Assembly (NCBI RefSeq): GCF_019399895.1
Contig: NW_027228807.1
Location: forward strand, 1-64,000
DNA from: Cardiocondyla obscurior
Lineage: Eukaryota; Arthropoda; Insecta; Hymenoptera; Formicidae
DNA length: 64,000 bases
Direction of reading: 5' to 3'
Shown here: positions 52,900 to 61,933 of the stretch, piece by piece
Layout of the letters: the number at the start of each line of letters is the position of its first letter
Position numbering within the stretch: position 1 is the first letter of the stretch
Made by a program: the position numbers and the translations under genes
The notes under the pieces: generated by a model
What the model saw: the letters and a program-made list of their open reading frames with translations, nothing else
The model's database searches: none
What the model was told of the DNA's origin: nothing

Positions 52900-53039
52900 A
52901 TCCAGTTTTTACCCGGTCAAAATATCGCAATTTCATTGCCTAGGCCCGTGGTCCGAATCCGTCTTAGACGTCCGCGACTACCGGGACGTAACACCAATGC
53001 ATTCGTGAACACTGGTGTTATAAGAAAAATTTGCAAGTT

Positions 53040-53610
53040 CGAGGTGTTTATCTCAATTTAATTTTTTTTCAACAATTTGCTTTAGGTATTTCCATAAAAC
53101 ATGGTAAGCTTGTTCTACCAAACCATTAGACTGTGATCGGTAGGCTGTGGTTTTGTAAGTGGATTTCTAAATTTTCTCGCTATGGCTCGCATTAGGCTAT
53201 TTAAAAAGTGATTTTTTTGATCTGATAGCAAGGCTTTTGAAGCACCATACACGCATGTAAATTTATTATTAGCGCATCTGCAACGTCTAAAACGCCGGAT
53301 TTTTGCAATGGTATCGCAACAAAATATTTTGTTAGTAAATCTTGTATAGTTGAATATATACGCGTTTCCGTTTTCTAACACCGGTAATAGACCCATGTCT
53401 ATAGATATTATATTAAATGCATTGTCGGGGGTGTTTGTAAGTACCATTGGTTGTTTGGCTTTAACACAAATAAGTTTTTTTTTTATAGTTATTGCAATAC
53501 CTAATTACTCACTCTAAGTCGCGCTTTAGTTGCGGCCACGTATATTTTTTGCGGATTAGTCTAAAAATTTTTGTAACTTTTTTATGGCCTTTGAGAAAAG
53601 AAGCGTAATA
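53040..53610 (-). pseudogene. Decayed Ty3/Gypsy integrase fragment
   Basis: The minus strand, read from 53,610 down, shows a zinc-binding-like segment (GHKKV...KYTWPQLK...RYC), then an integrase core frame at 53,447-53,115. In that frame ISID (Asp 17) and LLSDQ (Asp 76) match the first two catalytic aspartates. A different frame supplies YRSQSNGLVEQ with the catalytic Glu. Gypsy-type integrases have this order. Frameshifts and a stop separate the pieces, so it is dead. Orientation is opposite to the LTRs, so it belongs to another, older element. Confidence 0.78.
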
Positions 53611-54010
53611 CTTTTTTATATTTTCTCGACGGTTTTCAAAGGTAAATCAATTTTATTTAGACAAATTGTAATTGTTGTTTCCATTCCTTGAATGTATCGT
53701 CAAAGTACTTATCAACGGTTTTTCAAAGTATGTTACCGACGTTTCCTTTAGTGATTGAAAAATCGGAAATGCTGATTTCTTTTACTACATCGTATAAAAA
53801 TAAGATTGCATCTTTAACGCTATTTTTTGTAATACAGTAGATGATTTATTTAAAAGTTATAACAATAATGTCTATTTTTGTATAGTATAAGACGCGCTGG
53901 TTTAACCGTCGGTTCGTTAATTTTTGGCAAAATCGAATTCTGCTTTAACTTTGCTTTTAAGTCGCATGGTTGTCCAGTTTTCTAGATAAATATTACTGTC
54001 ACGTCGTGTT
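53611..54010 (-). pseudogene. Further minus-strand pol relic
   Basis: Continues the integrase relic upstream on the minus strand. Recoverable pieces include YDVVKEISISDFSITKGNV and, further up, KTGQPCDLKAKLKQN then LPKINEPTVKPARL. The last block (53,880-54,000) is homologous to 59,800-59,940, down to the same in-frame TAG before KTGQPCD. The exact domain is not recognised. Confidence 0.55.
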
Positions 54011-54337
54011 GCATCTCGGGAAACACTACGCTTTGTTTTACTCTCGCTTGAGATACCTCGGTTCTACAACGCAAGCCGATCTCCTTATTTATTTTTGAGC
54101 CTATTTGCATACACCGGCGATAGCTCGGGAATTGGCAAGAACGTCACTGATTTTGTTTGGAATAAAATCAATGTTATAACAAATAAAATTGAAACTGAAT
54201 TTCATTAAAATAATTGCTTATTTATTGTACTTTTTACGGACAAAGTTTTTTTGTAATTTAATTGATTAAACAATGAGTAAATCTGTTTTTTGTGTTTAAT
54301 CTCAAAAGAGAATTTAGAGGTAATTAATGATAAACTG
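54011..54337. other. Degenerate AT-rich sequence, nothing recognised
   Basis: About 330 bp between the minus-strand pol relic and LTR-B. No recognisable gene. Confidence 0.5.
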
Positions 54338-54436
54338 TGTTACGTCCCGTCAAATAACATGTATTTTATAAAAATATTCTTGCGAATACATTTAAGTATA
54401 ATCTAATATTCAAGTATGTAATGCGTAGAAAGTAAG

Positions 54437-54452
54437 ACATATATAAATTTAT
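54437..54452 (+). promoter_or_regulatory. LTR-B TATA box
   Basis: ACATATATAAATTTAT about 100 bp inside the LTR, identical to the LTR-A motif. Confidence 0.6.
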
Positions 54453-54699
54453 ATCACTTTGCCCATGCGTAATATAACATTAGTTGCGCCGACGTTATAT
54501 TTAGTAGCTTAACATTATTCACGTCAACGCTAAAAATCAATAGTCTAACTTTATTCCCGCCTACAGAGGCTTCCATTTCCATGCGGCCCGCAGCGCCGAA
54601 CGCCGCTATTCCCACCACCATCGTTCTACTTTCAGGCGGCCGGCAGCGCCGAACGTCGCTCCTCCCACTACCTACTCCCACTACCATCTACCATCGAAA

Positions 54700-54961
54700 G
54701 ATAACCGCGTATTATCACGATTTAAACTAACATTCAAACGACGTACGCCCGCAATACCATTTGACGCCGATCACCTTTATCGTGAGGGAGCCAAGCCTAG
54801 AAGACATTCCAAAAGACGATTCAAGCAGGAAAGTCTACGAGAATCTACTCCCGGAGGACGTGCATTGCGACGTTGAGTTTATCGAGACGCAGCGAAGGCA
54901 CTCTAAAGCCAAGCAGCTTAGATGTCTAGAATGGGTAAGTACGAATAACTTTCGCTCTTAA
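54700..54961 (+). pseudogene. LTR-B ORF1 relic
   Basis: Lacks the N-terminal start because of the deletion. It resumes with RKITAYYH, has a frameshift, then is open as TPITFIVREPSLEDIPKDD and EFIETQRRHSKA, matching the intact ORF1 closely. It ends with CLEW followed by GGGTAAGTAC, the same splice-donor-like junction as LTR-D. Confidence 0.72.
54935..54940 (+). promoter_or_regulatory. Conserved splice-donor candidate (LTR-B)
   Basis: TGG/GTAAGT matches the 5' splice consensus. It stands at the same codon as in LTR-D, while sequence downstream differs between the copies. Confidence 0.55.
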
Positions 54962-55038
54962 ATCTGTTGCACGCGTCTACGCTATCCCAAATTTATTTGT
55001 ATCCACTTAAACTTAACAAATACTCCATTTTATATTTT

Positions 55039-55285
55039 TACCTTACCCCTTGCTGTGAAGGTCGCGTGCTCGACTCTTTACCTACCGCATCGCTAGCACT
55101 TAACTTAAAATTCCAAAATCTTTCTTTTTACCCTAACCCATGCTGTGAGGGTTACGTGTTCGACCCTTTTAGCAAGCACTTACCTTAAAAGCCTACTTTT
55201 ATTTTTTTATCTTGACCCCTGCTGTGAGGGTCGTGTTGTCAACTCTACACCTACCGCATTACATGCACTTTCCTAAATAGCGTTT
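55039..55285 (+). repeat. Three tandem ~85-bp repeats (LTR-B)
   Basis: Units start near 55,039, 55,129 and 55,209 with TACCCTAACCCATGCTGTGA-like sequence and the same spacing as in LTR-A. Confidence 0.7.
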
Positions 55286-55337
55286 AGACTCTTATTTTAA
55301 ATACGTGTGTTTATTTTGTACTATCCTAGGATGAATA

Positions 55338-55677
55338 ATGTGCCCTCCCAGTCAACCTACCCCACAACGCGCTAATAATATTTGTGACATTGTTTTATTA
55401 AATTTAACGCGAACCAAGTGGTTAAAGACCGGTCTTTGTGTACACAGACTGTACAGGCGTTATTGCGAAACTTGTAATATTTATTGCCTACTTTGCGCAG
55501 TTAACGTCGATAAGACTCAAAGGTAATTTTATTCTTGTTACCGGTCATTACCTCTGTCTTAAAACGTTCTGCGTTTTACATAGGTGTCACGACTTCAAAT
55601 TAATTTCAGAACTTTCTGAACCTTATTTGAATTGCGATTATTGCCGGTTAGTCCATCGCAATTTTTCTTGGTACTAA
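55338..55677 (+). pseudogene. LTR-B ORF2 relic
   Basis: Starts MCPPSQ like the intact copy, with LCVHRLYRRYCET and IYCLLC. A frameshift near 55,515 moves the rest to another frame, which continues LKGNF, then HYLCL, NCDYCRLVHRNF and a stop at 55,677. The KCxxC pair is damaged (RCHDF). Inactive. Confidence 0.75.
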
Positions 55678-55765
55678 GATATCAACGGCGATCAAGTTTT
55701 TTTACAGAATAATCTCGTTGAGATATTTATAGAGAGTTTGATTACTATTTAATTTATTTTAATAA

Positions 55766-56167
55766 ATGTGTCCACAACACCCTCATGTACGGATACCTGC
55801 TCGCGTTTATTTCAAAGATTTAACTAGATTGGTTCTTAATTGGTTAGCTCACGCTTGATGTGAAACCAGATATCGTTATTTCAAGCAGAAAATTACGCGT
55901 CTTTCATTTTGTGAACGGTGTATGCGTAGAACCGGACATCTTATTACCGATTTTGTCCGCGTACACTCGCATTAATTACTTATTGGATTAAATTGTGGCA
56001 AACGCGAATGTAGTAATTGTGGCGTTTTAATTGTTGATTCTCGCAACGTCCGGCAGTGCTTAAAGTGTCGAAAAACTATTCTGTTATTTTTGAATTACCT
56101 CGAGCGAAATCGCATCAAGCAGCCGTACTTGGATAACGAATTTACCATAATCGTTATAGATTATTAA
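55766..56167 (+). pseudogene. LTR-B ORF3 relic
   Basis: Begins ATGTGTCCAC at the ORF3 start. It keeps FCERCMRR, then RECSNCGVLIVDSRNVRQCL, KCRKT and QPYLDNEFTIIVIDY, all matching the intact ORF3, with internal stops. Both CxxC pairs of the core are readable in one frame. Confidence 0.72.
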
Positions 56168-56282
56168 AAAGTTCCCACGAAATAAATATAGTTTTTACCC
56201 GGTCAAAATATCGCGATCTTATTATTGCCTAGGCCCGTGGTCCGAAACCGTTATAAACGCCCGCGACCACCGGGACGTAACA

Positions 56283-56600
56283 ACTGTTAGTTTTTAATTA
56301 TTTCCATAAATTCAAAGATTTTTTTAGTTTTTGGTGTCAAAGATCTTGGGGTGTTTAAGATAGTAAAAGTTTTTGCAGTGTCTGGAATAGGAGATGCGTC
56401 TAAAGTTAAATCTGTTGTGTCTATTACTGGCGGAGTCGGTGGTCTCAAAGATCGTTAAAATTGTCGTATTTGCAAAGGTGTTAGAAATGTTCCGCTTTCA
56501 ATAAATAGTATTTTTAGTTTTGCCTTTTCTGCCGTTGCTTTTCTTTTTAAGAATTCTATCCGGGCGCGTTTACGTTTGCCGGCTCTGTGTTTTAAATTTC
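56283..56600 (-). pseudogene. Minus-strand coding relic, unrecognised
   Basis: Read on the minus strand, an almost open frame of about 100 codons carries one stop. It has a basic part (KHRAGKRKRARIEFLKRK), then a Ser/Thr/Pro-rich part (LRPPTPPVIDTTDLTL). It could be part of the same old minus-strand element as the pol relic, since LTR-B lies between them. No family is recognised. Confidence 0.45.
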
Positions 56601-58234
56601 AGATTATTTAAGGTAAAAAAAAAAAAGATATGATAAGCGATTTTAGCAATTAAAATGCTCACGCTTGAGGATAATGTTGTGAAGTGTTGTGTAATGTTGT
56701 GAAAGCGGCGGTGTAGCAGATGAATGCTAACGCCTTAGTCTAAGAGCGGAATAGCTATTGCTAGCTTTTGCTGGTGTAAGTGTAGTGTAAAGTTAATAAA
56801 ATTTGTGTTTATGTAACGCGGTATGGCCGCTTGTGTCAGTGTAATGAAATAAAAAAATAATAGAAATTATAAAAAAGACTTGGTAATCGGAGCAATCTCT
56901 TGTGGCGCAGTCCTCGATTTTAGCGCTATCGTGTTACGGCACGAAGCGGAGTAGCTCTTCAGAACTGGATGAGTTCGTAAAATTAAGATTTGTATGATTC
57001 GCCGGGCTAGAGAAACGCTCGTCGATGCTATTGCTTGTCTTGCTGATAGTACATGGACGCTTTCGCCTCTCAAGCAATGTAGCAATTCAAAAGTTAACGC
57101 TTATGGGGCGGTCTATCGCTTCAATATCGTCGCTAATAAAGCGGAGTAGCACTTTGGAACACTCTTTCGCTTGGCGGGTCTCACACGTTTGCTTCACTTT
57201 ACAAACCCGGATTAAAGGAAGAAAATAAAAATAAAATAGATCAGCAGAGTTGCAATTATATGAATGCGCCTATAAAGCAAATAGAATCAAAGTGTATTTA
57301 TTTTTTAAAATGAGAACACATGGACGCTGTCGCCTGTTAACAAAATTCATAGACGTTGAGTCATATGGAGCGAATTTGCATACGCTCAAACTGACTAGTA
57401 GCGCATCAACGTTAAGTGTCAATAAGGCAAATGTTAGCGCATCAATGTCACAAATTTGAAAAGAATAAATTACTCAGAGTTTGTGCTAATGGGGCAAAGT
57501 CACACCGACATGCTAACGCTAAATTTAGGATTAAAATTAAACGACGTAGAGACCAAATAGTGTAACCGTTGACTCGATCACTGATTATAATATTTAATGC
57601 AATAAAAAACAATACAATATAATTGGTAATCGATTCGCGTTTAAGGTAAGTTGTCATAGATTTATACTATTAGTTTCAATTAAATTTTTAATTTAAATTG
57701 CAATAGCTTACAAAAATAAATTAAATTAAAAATAGAATTGACCACGGTAGCTAATTTAAGTGTAATTTCTTAGGTTTAAAAAGTGAATAAAACTTACGTT
57801 GTTAATGTTAGAAAAAATTAATATTTTAAGACGTTAATTAATCTTAAATGTAACCACCGGCCTGTAAATGTAGTTCCAGGCGTTGGATGTTTCACGAAAA
57901 TAATCCTTGAAATAGAACAATAGAACTAAGCGGAGTTGCAAGTGTGTTGCTAACGCTTTCACAAAACTAAGTCTTAATGACAGGTATAGAGAATAGACTG
58001 GCACAAACGATGTGCACTGTATGACTGATTAAATCCGACTAGCAATGGAGCGGGGCACCGCTTGAGCTTATTACGATTGTCTCGAGGTTTGCGCATGGTG
58101 TCGGCATTGTTCATTTTCAAAACGAAAGATGTTCAGTCTTGGTCGATAAAATATTTTTTACTATCGGCAACCTAAAATGTATTTTGCAAAATTCTTGCGG
58201 ATGTTGGGATTTAGCTTTTAGACAACGAGATAAA
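56601..58234. other. Degenerate sequence with weak dispersed repeats
   Basis: No gene recognised in about 1.6 kb. Recurring words suggest an old, decayed tandem family: AGCGGAGTAGC with CTT and GAAC nearby (near 56,946 and 57,131), a related AGCGGAGTTGCA (57,926), ACATGGACGCTNTCGCCT (57,050 and 57,320), and several TAACGCT. Short frames of about 70 codons here overlap on both strands and look random. Confidence 0.4.
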
Positions 58235-58513
58235 CACAAATTCCAAATTCGCAAAATTACGGCTTATTACCACGCGTTGAATCGACGATCGCGCGGCAAC
58301 CTTAAAATCATTAATCACCTACAATACCGCCTGACACCAATCAGTGTGGTTTTGAAAAAGCCGAACTTAGACAAAATCCTAAAAACGATTCCCGCAGGCA
58401 GGCGTACGGAAACCATTTACGAAAGAACGCCATATCCTGCAACTTCATCAAAGAACAAAAAAAAAACACGGCAAAGTACAGTCGAAATGCCAGCAGTGGG
58501 TGAACCAAACTAA
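58235..58513 (+). pseudogene. LTR-C ORF1 relic
   Basis: The open frame contains KFQIRKITAYYHALNRRSRG, matching the basic core of the intact ORF1, then LTPISVVLKKPNLDKI and a diverged C-terminal half. An upstream extension to 58,139 is open but not homologous. The splice-donor position reads TGGGTGAACC, so the donor is lost. Confidence 0.65.
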
Positions 58514-58803
58514 TAGTTACATTTAATTCTTTGTGCATCTGCTCCGCAAGTCACATCCGACTAAACTAGCATATTCTTGTTCAAACTTGCTCAACTTTTT
58601 TTAATTTTCACTTTACCCTATTGTTCTGTAATATTTCCTAACTTTCATTTTTTTATTTTTTGGTTCTATTGTCATTCGGCACTCCGCAGTGAAAGTTGTC
58701 TTTATTTTTTCTTCTGGCTTGTAAAAGTTTGGTAAAATTTTGTGCATGAATATTTTAAATTTTATTTGCATCAATGAAACTTGATTTCTGTCATTATGTA
58801 TAA

Positions 58804-59235
58804 TGTGCCTGTCCTGTCGATCCGTGCCACAGCACACTAGTAATACTCGCGACACGGCTCTATTAAACTTGACTCATACGCTAACTGAATAGTTAGACAC
58901 AGGCTGCTGTGTCCATAAAGTATATAGACGGCATCGCAAAACTCGCGATAATTATTGTTTAATCTGCGCACTCGACGCTGATAGATTTAAAATCATTTTT
59001 GTCCTCGTTACCGGACATTATCTTTGTTTGGAACTTTCCTATAATTCTTCAAGGTGCCATCACTGTAAAATAATTTTAGAAATTTTTGAGTCGTATTAAA
59101 ATTGTGATTACTGCCGATTAGTACGTCGCGATTTTTCCCGTTGTTTAACCCTGAGTAGAGATAGAATATTTTTTTAAAACAATTCCGTTGAGATTTTTAT
59201 AGAAACTTTAACTACGGTTTAGTTTACATTAATAA
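58804..59235 (+). pseudogene. LTR-C ORF2 relic
   Basis: Reads from an ATGTGCCTGTCC start with several stops and shifts. Conserved pieces are CCVHKVYRRHRKTRD, NYCLICA, GHYLCL, RCHHC and NCDYCRLVRRDFS, so all CxxC pairs are recoverable. Confidence 0.68.
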
Positions 59236-59652
59236 ATGTGTTCAAGGCAACCTTGCGCGCGTGCATCCATCTGTAAAATTTCGTTGGATTTAACTAGAGT
59301 AGTTATAACTGGCTAGCTCATGCCACTTGCGTAACCAGGTATTGATTGTATGAGCAAAAGGTAACGCGTCTTTTTTTTTTGCCAGAGGTGTATGCTTAGA
59401 TCTGGGCAACTTTCTTCGGATTTTTATTACGTACCATCACATAAAATCAACATCGGCTTAAGTCAAAAAAAATACGAATGCAGTAACTGCGGTGTGCTTG
59501 TCGCAATTCGCGAAATATCAGACATTGCCTACTGTGTTAAAAAGCAATATTGTTATTTTTAAATTACTTTAAGCAAAATCCGCAGAATCAACCTTACTTA
59601 AATAGCAAAGCGACTATTATTTGTATTAAATATCAAAAAGTTGCCTTAACGT
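59236..59652 (+). pseudogene. LTR-C ORF3 relic
   Basis: Starts ATGTGTTCAAGG. Recoverable pieces are FCQRCMLRSGQ, DFYYVPSHKINIGL and YECSNCGVLV, very close to the intact ORF3. The second CxxC and the C-terminus are frameshifted. Confidence 0.7.
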
Positions 59653-59750
59653 AAATTGATTTTATTTCGTTAAATTATTGTTACTCCCGTAATTGCCTAA
59701 ACCCGTTGTTCAATACCGCCTTAGATGTCCGCGACTACCGAGACGTAACA

Positions 59751-60326
59751 TTTGCGATACAGTGAATAATTTTTTAGGTAAAGTTAATAATTAATATATT
59801 TATTTATATACGGTACTAAACGCGCTTGTCCAATTGTGGGCTCATTGATTTTCGGTAAAATTAAGTTTTGTTTTAACACTTTAGCCCATTAATCGCATGG
59901 TTGTCCGGTTTTCTAAATAAATATTACCAAACTATTTTTTCGATATAAAATATTGTTTCGCGTGTTTCTTATTATGGTCATGTAATGATTTGGAAACTGG
60001 TACGGTATATTAACATTAATAAATATTTTGTTGTTGGACTGATCGTTTGAAATAAAGTTGCTATCTGATATATCTGATACGCCGCTATCCGCATATTTGT
60101 TATTATAATCGTCACTCAAAAGAGCATCTAAATCTAAGCGAGCATCGTTTTAATTTATGGTACTTGATTCGGGTAAGATATTTATGTCTGATGCGCGCTT
60201 GAATGTCGGTTATCGTTTCACATATTTCTTTATCATCTTTTTTACTTATATTACCGGTGTTGGAAAAGATGTTTATGTTTGGCGCGTAACGTGTTCGCAT
60301 TTTCTTATTACCTTTTTGGTTTACGT
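59751..60326 (-). pseudogene. Minus-strand relic homologous to 53.8-54.0 kb
   Basis: 59,800-59,940 aligns with 53,880-54,000 (GGTTGTCCGGTTTTCTAAAT versus GGTTGTCCAGTTTTCTAGAT; protein KTGQPCD then LPKINEPTIGQARL). Farther along the minus strand are open stretches at 60,119-59,913 (with NIPYQFPNHYMTIIRNTRNN) and 60,369-60,112, which reads through the LTR-D start and is not one gene. Product unrecognised; probably the same old element as the integrase relic. Confidence 0.5.
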
Positions 60327-60348
60327 TGTTACGACCCCACAACACATA
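60327..60348 (+). repeat. 22-bp duplicate of the LTR-D start
   Basis: TGTTACGACCCCACAACACA plus TA occurs twice in direct tandem (60,327-60,348 and 60,349-60,370). The LTR start could be either. Possible causes are end slippage or recombination between two LTR starts. Confidence 0.8.
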
Positions 60349-60464
60349 TGTTACGACCCCACAACACATAGTTAATAAGAAACACTACGCCTAAGAAATT
60401 TTTCGCCTTTTTACTTGTATGACACTTCTAATCTATTTTAGACCTATAAGAATTAATCTACTTA

Positions 60465-60478
60465 GACGCATGTGCGTC
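60465..60478. promoter_or_regulatory. Promoter-proximal palindrome
   Basis: GACGCATGTGCGTC is an inverted repeat (GACGCA/TGCGTC) about 24 bp upstream of the TATA box. A plausible factor-binding site. Confidence 0.4.
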
Positions 60479-60501
60479 AATATACCACTTCGTAAACACA
60501 T

Positions 60502-60509
60502 TATATAAG
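60502..60509 (+). promoter_or_regulatory. LTR-D TATA box
   Basis: TATATAAG in ACATTATATAAGAATAG. It matches the place of ACATATATAAATTT in LTR-A and LTR-B. A transcript would start near 60,530. Confidence 0.6.
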
Positions 60510-60520
60510 AATAGCATTAA

Positions 60521-60565
60521 GCATATTGCGTATTGCGTAAGCATATTGCGTAATCGTATTGCGTA
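60521..60565 (+). repeat. Short tandem repeat near the predicted start site
   Basis: Near-repeats of GCATATTGCGTA occur three to four times, just downstream of the TATA box. Confidence 0.6.
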
Positions 60566-60578
60566 CCACATGGACCTA

Positions 60579-60716
60579 CGTCATCACTCCCACGCAACAG
60601 CCAGCAGAGCAGACGCGTCATCGCCCCACCAACAGTCAGCGGCGGCGCGCGCATCATCCCCACCTGCGTCATCGCCCCATCAACGGCCAGCGGCGGCGCG
60701 CATCACCCCCACCGTC
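60579..60716 (+). repeat. GC-rich minisatellite in LTR-D (~51-bp units)
   Basis: Units start CGTCATCGCCCCACCAACAG at 60,616 and 60,667, with a partial unit at 60,579. Each contains CAGCGGCGGCGCGC. LTR-A and LTR-B carry different GC-rich motifs (CAGCGCCGAACGCCGCT) at the same place. Two overlapping open frames across it follow from its composition and are not called as genes. Confidence 0.7.
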
Positions 60717-61040
60717 AACCAACGACGATGGAGGGGATCAAACCGAAGGAGGTCCATGCACAAGCCAGAGAGCTCACTTCGTACCCAGTTCTAAGTCGAG
60801 TCACATCTCTCTAAGGAGAGTCCATCCCGCGTGCGGGTCCTTTACTATTTTCTTCTAGTTCGTACTTATATCTTAAACTTTATTCTTGTATAACCAACAT
60901 TATTGTAACGTAACTTTAGAATATATACTTATTGTTAATTCTACATCGTGTGCTAGATTCAGTGATACCTTACCTTACCATAATCCAACAGTTTCACTAT
61001 TTGCTATATTTATTAACCTGTGTGATTGAAGATTGATTTC

Positions 61041-61119
61041 GGTGCAGCCGCACTGCACGTCTTTGAGATTCAGTCTAACAGGTATTCCTGCGTTGGAAGT
61101 GGTGCAGCCGCACTGCACG
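61041..61119. promoter_or_regulatory. Twin palindromes in LTR-D
   Basis: GGTGCAGCCGCACTGCACG occurs at 61,041 and 61,101, exactly 60 bp apart, just upstream of ORF1. The arrangement matches LTR-A although nearby sequence has diverged. It could bind a dimeric factor or form RNA hairpins. Confidence 0.65.
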
Positions 61120-61170
61120 CTTTCTGCCTGGAATCTTTAGTTAACTTATTCATATTCTGTGAAACTACCC

Positions 61171-61482
61171 ATGACAAACTCTAAATCACGACGCGGCGGC
61201 CGTAAATATCAAATACGTAAAATCACCGCGTATTATCACGCGCTAAATCGACACTCTTGTGGAACTTCGATCTATCATCTGAAGCCGATTACCTACGTCA
61301 TAAAGAGGCCTTCCTTGAACGACATCCCGAAGGACGACCCACGCAGGAGAGCCTACGAAAATCCACCTCAGAAGGAAGTCAAAGACTGCGACGCTGAATT
61401 CATAGAAACGCAGAGGAAGCAATCCAAAGCAACGCAGATGAGATGCCGAGATTGGGTAAGTACCTGCCAACCTCATTTGTAA
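61171..61482 (+). CDS. LTR-D ORF1: small basic protein, splice donor inside
   Basis: About 103 residues from the ATG of MTNSK. That start is conserved in LTR-A; an upstream in-frame GTG at 61,159 is unlikely. The N-terminal third is strongly basic (SRRGGRKYQIRKITAYYH). A second block reads YVIKRPSLNDIPKDDPRRR, and a third EFIETQRKQSKATQ. No domain is recognised and no signal peptide or membrane segment is seen. Near the end, CRDW is followed by GGTAAGTAC, a strong splice-donor match conserved in LTR-B. The true protein may therefore end in another exon, and the last 9 codons may be intronic. A basic RNA- or DNA-binding accessory protein is a guess from charge alone. The inner blocks are conserved in the LTR-A, -B and -C relics, which suggests past protein function. 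Confidence 0.65.
   Translation: MTNSKSRRGGRKYQIRKITAYYHALNRHSCGTSIYHLKPITYVIKRPSLNDIPKDDPRRRAYENPPQKEVKDCDAEFIETQRKQSKATQMRCRDWVSTCQPHL
61456..61461 (+). promoter_or_regulatory. Splice-donor candidate at the end of ORF1
   Basis: TTGG/GTAAGTA matches the 5' splice consensus. It is identical in LTR-B (54,935) at the same codon. Possible acceptors lie before ORF2 (in LTR-B, CTATCCTAG just before its start) or before gag. Confidence 0.5.
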
Positions 61483-61500
61483 TGTTCGTTTTAAACGGAA

Positions 61501-61923
61501 ATGTGCCCGCCGAGTCAGGCTAATTACTGTAGAGTCAACGAAAGAAACTACGCGTTATTAAATCAAACTGCTACTAGATCAGAGTGGATAGCAAACGCTT
61601 GCTGTGTCCATAAAATATACCGACGACATCGCGAAACCCGTGAGCTATATTGTCTCGGTTGTGCACCCTTAATAGACTCTTTCAAATCCAACTTTGTACA
61701 CGTCGTCGATCATTACCTGTATTTCGGGAACGCTCCTAATACATTAAAGTGTCGCGAGTGTAGAATAAAATTAGAGCTGTCGGAAGCTTACAGGAATTGT
61801 GGCGTTTGCCCCTTAGTTCATCGCGATTTTATACGTTATCTTGAATTAAGCGGAGATACAGTATATTTGCTAGGAGAACCAGTAGAAATATTCATCGATC
61901 ATATAGGGAGTGAATCTCAGTAA
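61501..61923 (+). CDS. LTR-D ORF2: Cys-rich zinc-binding-like protein
   Basis: 140 residues, starting ATGTGCCCGCC (MCPPSQ; same start in LTR-B). Visible motifs are CCVHKIYRRHRETRE (about residues 34-48), LYCLGC (49-54), then after about 30 residues KCREC and, about 12 residues on, NCGVCPLVHRDF. The paired CxxC motifs suggest a zinc ribbon or finger. No named family is recognised. The C-terminal part (YLELSG... VYLLGEPVEIFI) parallels the ORF3 C-terminus, so ORF2 and ORF3 look like duplicates. All CxxC pairs are recoverable in two of three decayed LTR copies. It ends 10 bp before ORF3, and the two could be read from one transcript. Function unknown; nucleic-acid binding is inference from the Cys pattern. 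Confidence 0.72.
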   Translation: MCPPSQANYCRVNERNYALLNQTATRSEWIANACCVHKIYRRHRETRELYCLGCAPLIDSFKSNFVHVVDHYLYFGNAPNTLKCRECRIKLELSEAYRNCGVCPLVHRDFIRYLELSGDTVYLLGEPVEIFIDHIGSESQ

Positions 61924-61933
61924 AAGAACGTAA

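Larger units (their letters stand above)
50744..52993 (+). mobile_element. LTR-A: decayed long LTR (2,250 bp)
   Basis: Starts TGTTATGTCC and ends CGGGACGTAACA, near-inverted termini shared with LTR-B and LTR-D. In order it holds a TATA box, a GC-rich CAGCGCCGAACGCCGCT motif, twin GTGCAG/CTGCAC palindromes, decayed ORF1, three ~85-bp repeats, decayed ORF2 and ORF3, and AATAAA. It is collinear with LTR-D, which has a primer-binding-site candidate after it; LTR-A does not. No clear target duplication is seen. It is probably an old solo LTR or a truncated copy. Confidence 0.82.
54338..56282 (+). mobile_element. LTR-B: decayed long LTR (1,945 bp)
   Basis: Starts TGTTACGTCCC and ends GGGACGTAACA, an exact 11-bp inverted pair. 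It is collinear with LTR-A but lacks several hundred bp. At about 54,703 the promoter-side GC-rich segment jumps straight to the ORF1 body, so the twin palindromes and the ORF1 start are gone. ORF1, the three ~85-bp repeats, ORF2, ORF3 and AATAAA follow in order. No primer-binding site follows the end. Probably a solo LTR or fragment. Confidence 0.85.
58235..59750 (+). mobile_element. LTR-C: 5'-truncated LTR fragment
   Basis: Homology to LTR-D begins around CAAATTCGCAAAATTACGGC in ORF1 and runs to the terminal GAGACGTAACA. The promoter half is missing. It contains ORF1, ORF2 and ORF3 relics in the usual order. The downstream flank is a minus-strand relic homologous to sequence at 53.8-54.0 kb. 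The left boundary is approximate. Confidence 0.75.

Noticed and set aside
50744..56282. LTR-A and LTR-B as the two ends of one full element
   Set aside because: The sequence between them is minus-strand pol with no primer-binding site after LTR-A. The LTRs differ by large deletions, so they are not a matched pair.
56867..57657. Several ~70-residue ORFs on both strands
   Set aside because: They overlap each other, show no motif, and lie in degenerate repeat-rich sequence.
58341..58855. Minus-strand ORFs across LTR-C
   Set aside because: They are antisense to the ORF1 and ORF2 relics and have no independent support.
50744..59750. Target-site duplications for LTR-A, -B and -C
   Set aside because: The 4-6 bp directly outside each end were compared and do not match convincingly.
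60546..60858. Two overlapping His/Pro/Arg-rich ORFs in LTR-D
   Set aside because: They run through a GC-rich minisatellite in two frames at once and are not conserved in LTR-A or LTR-B.
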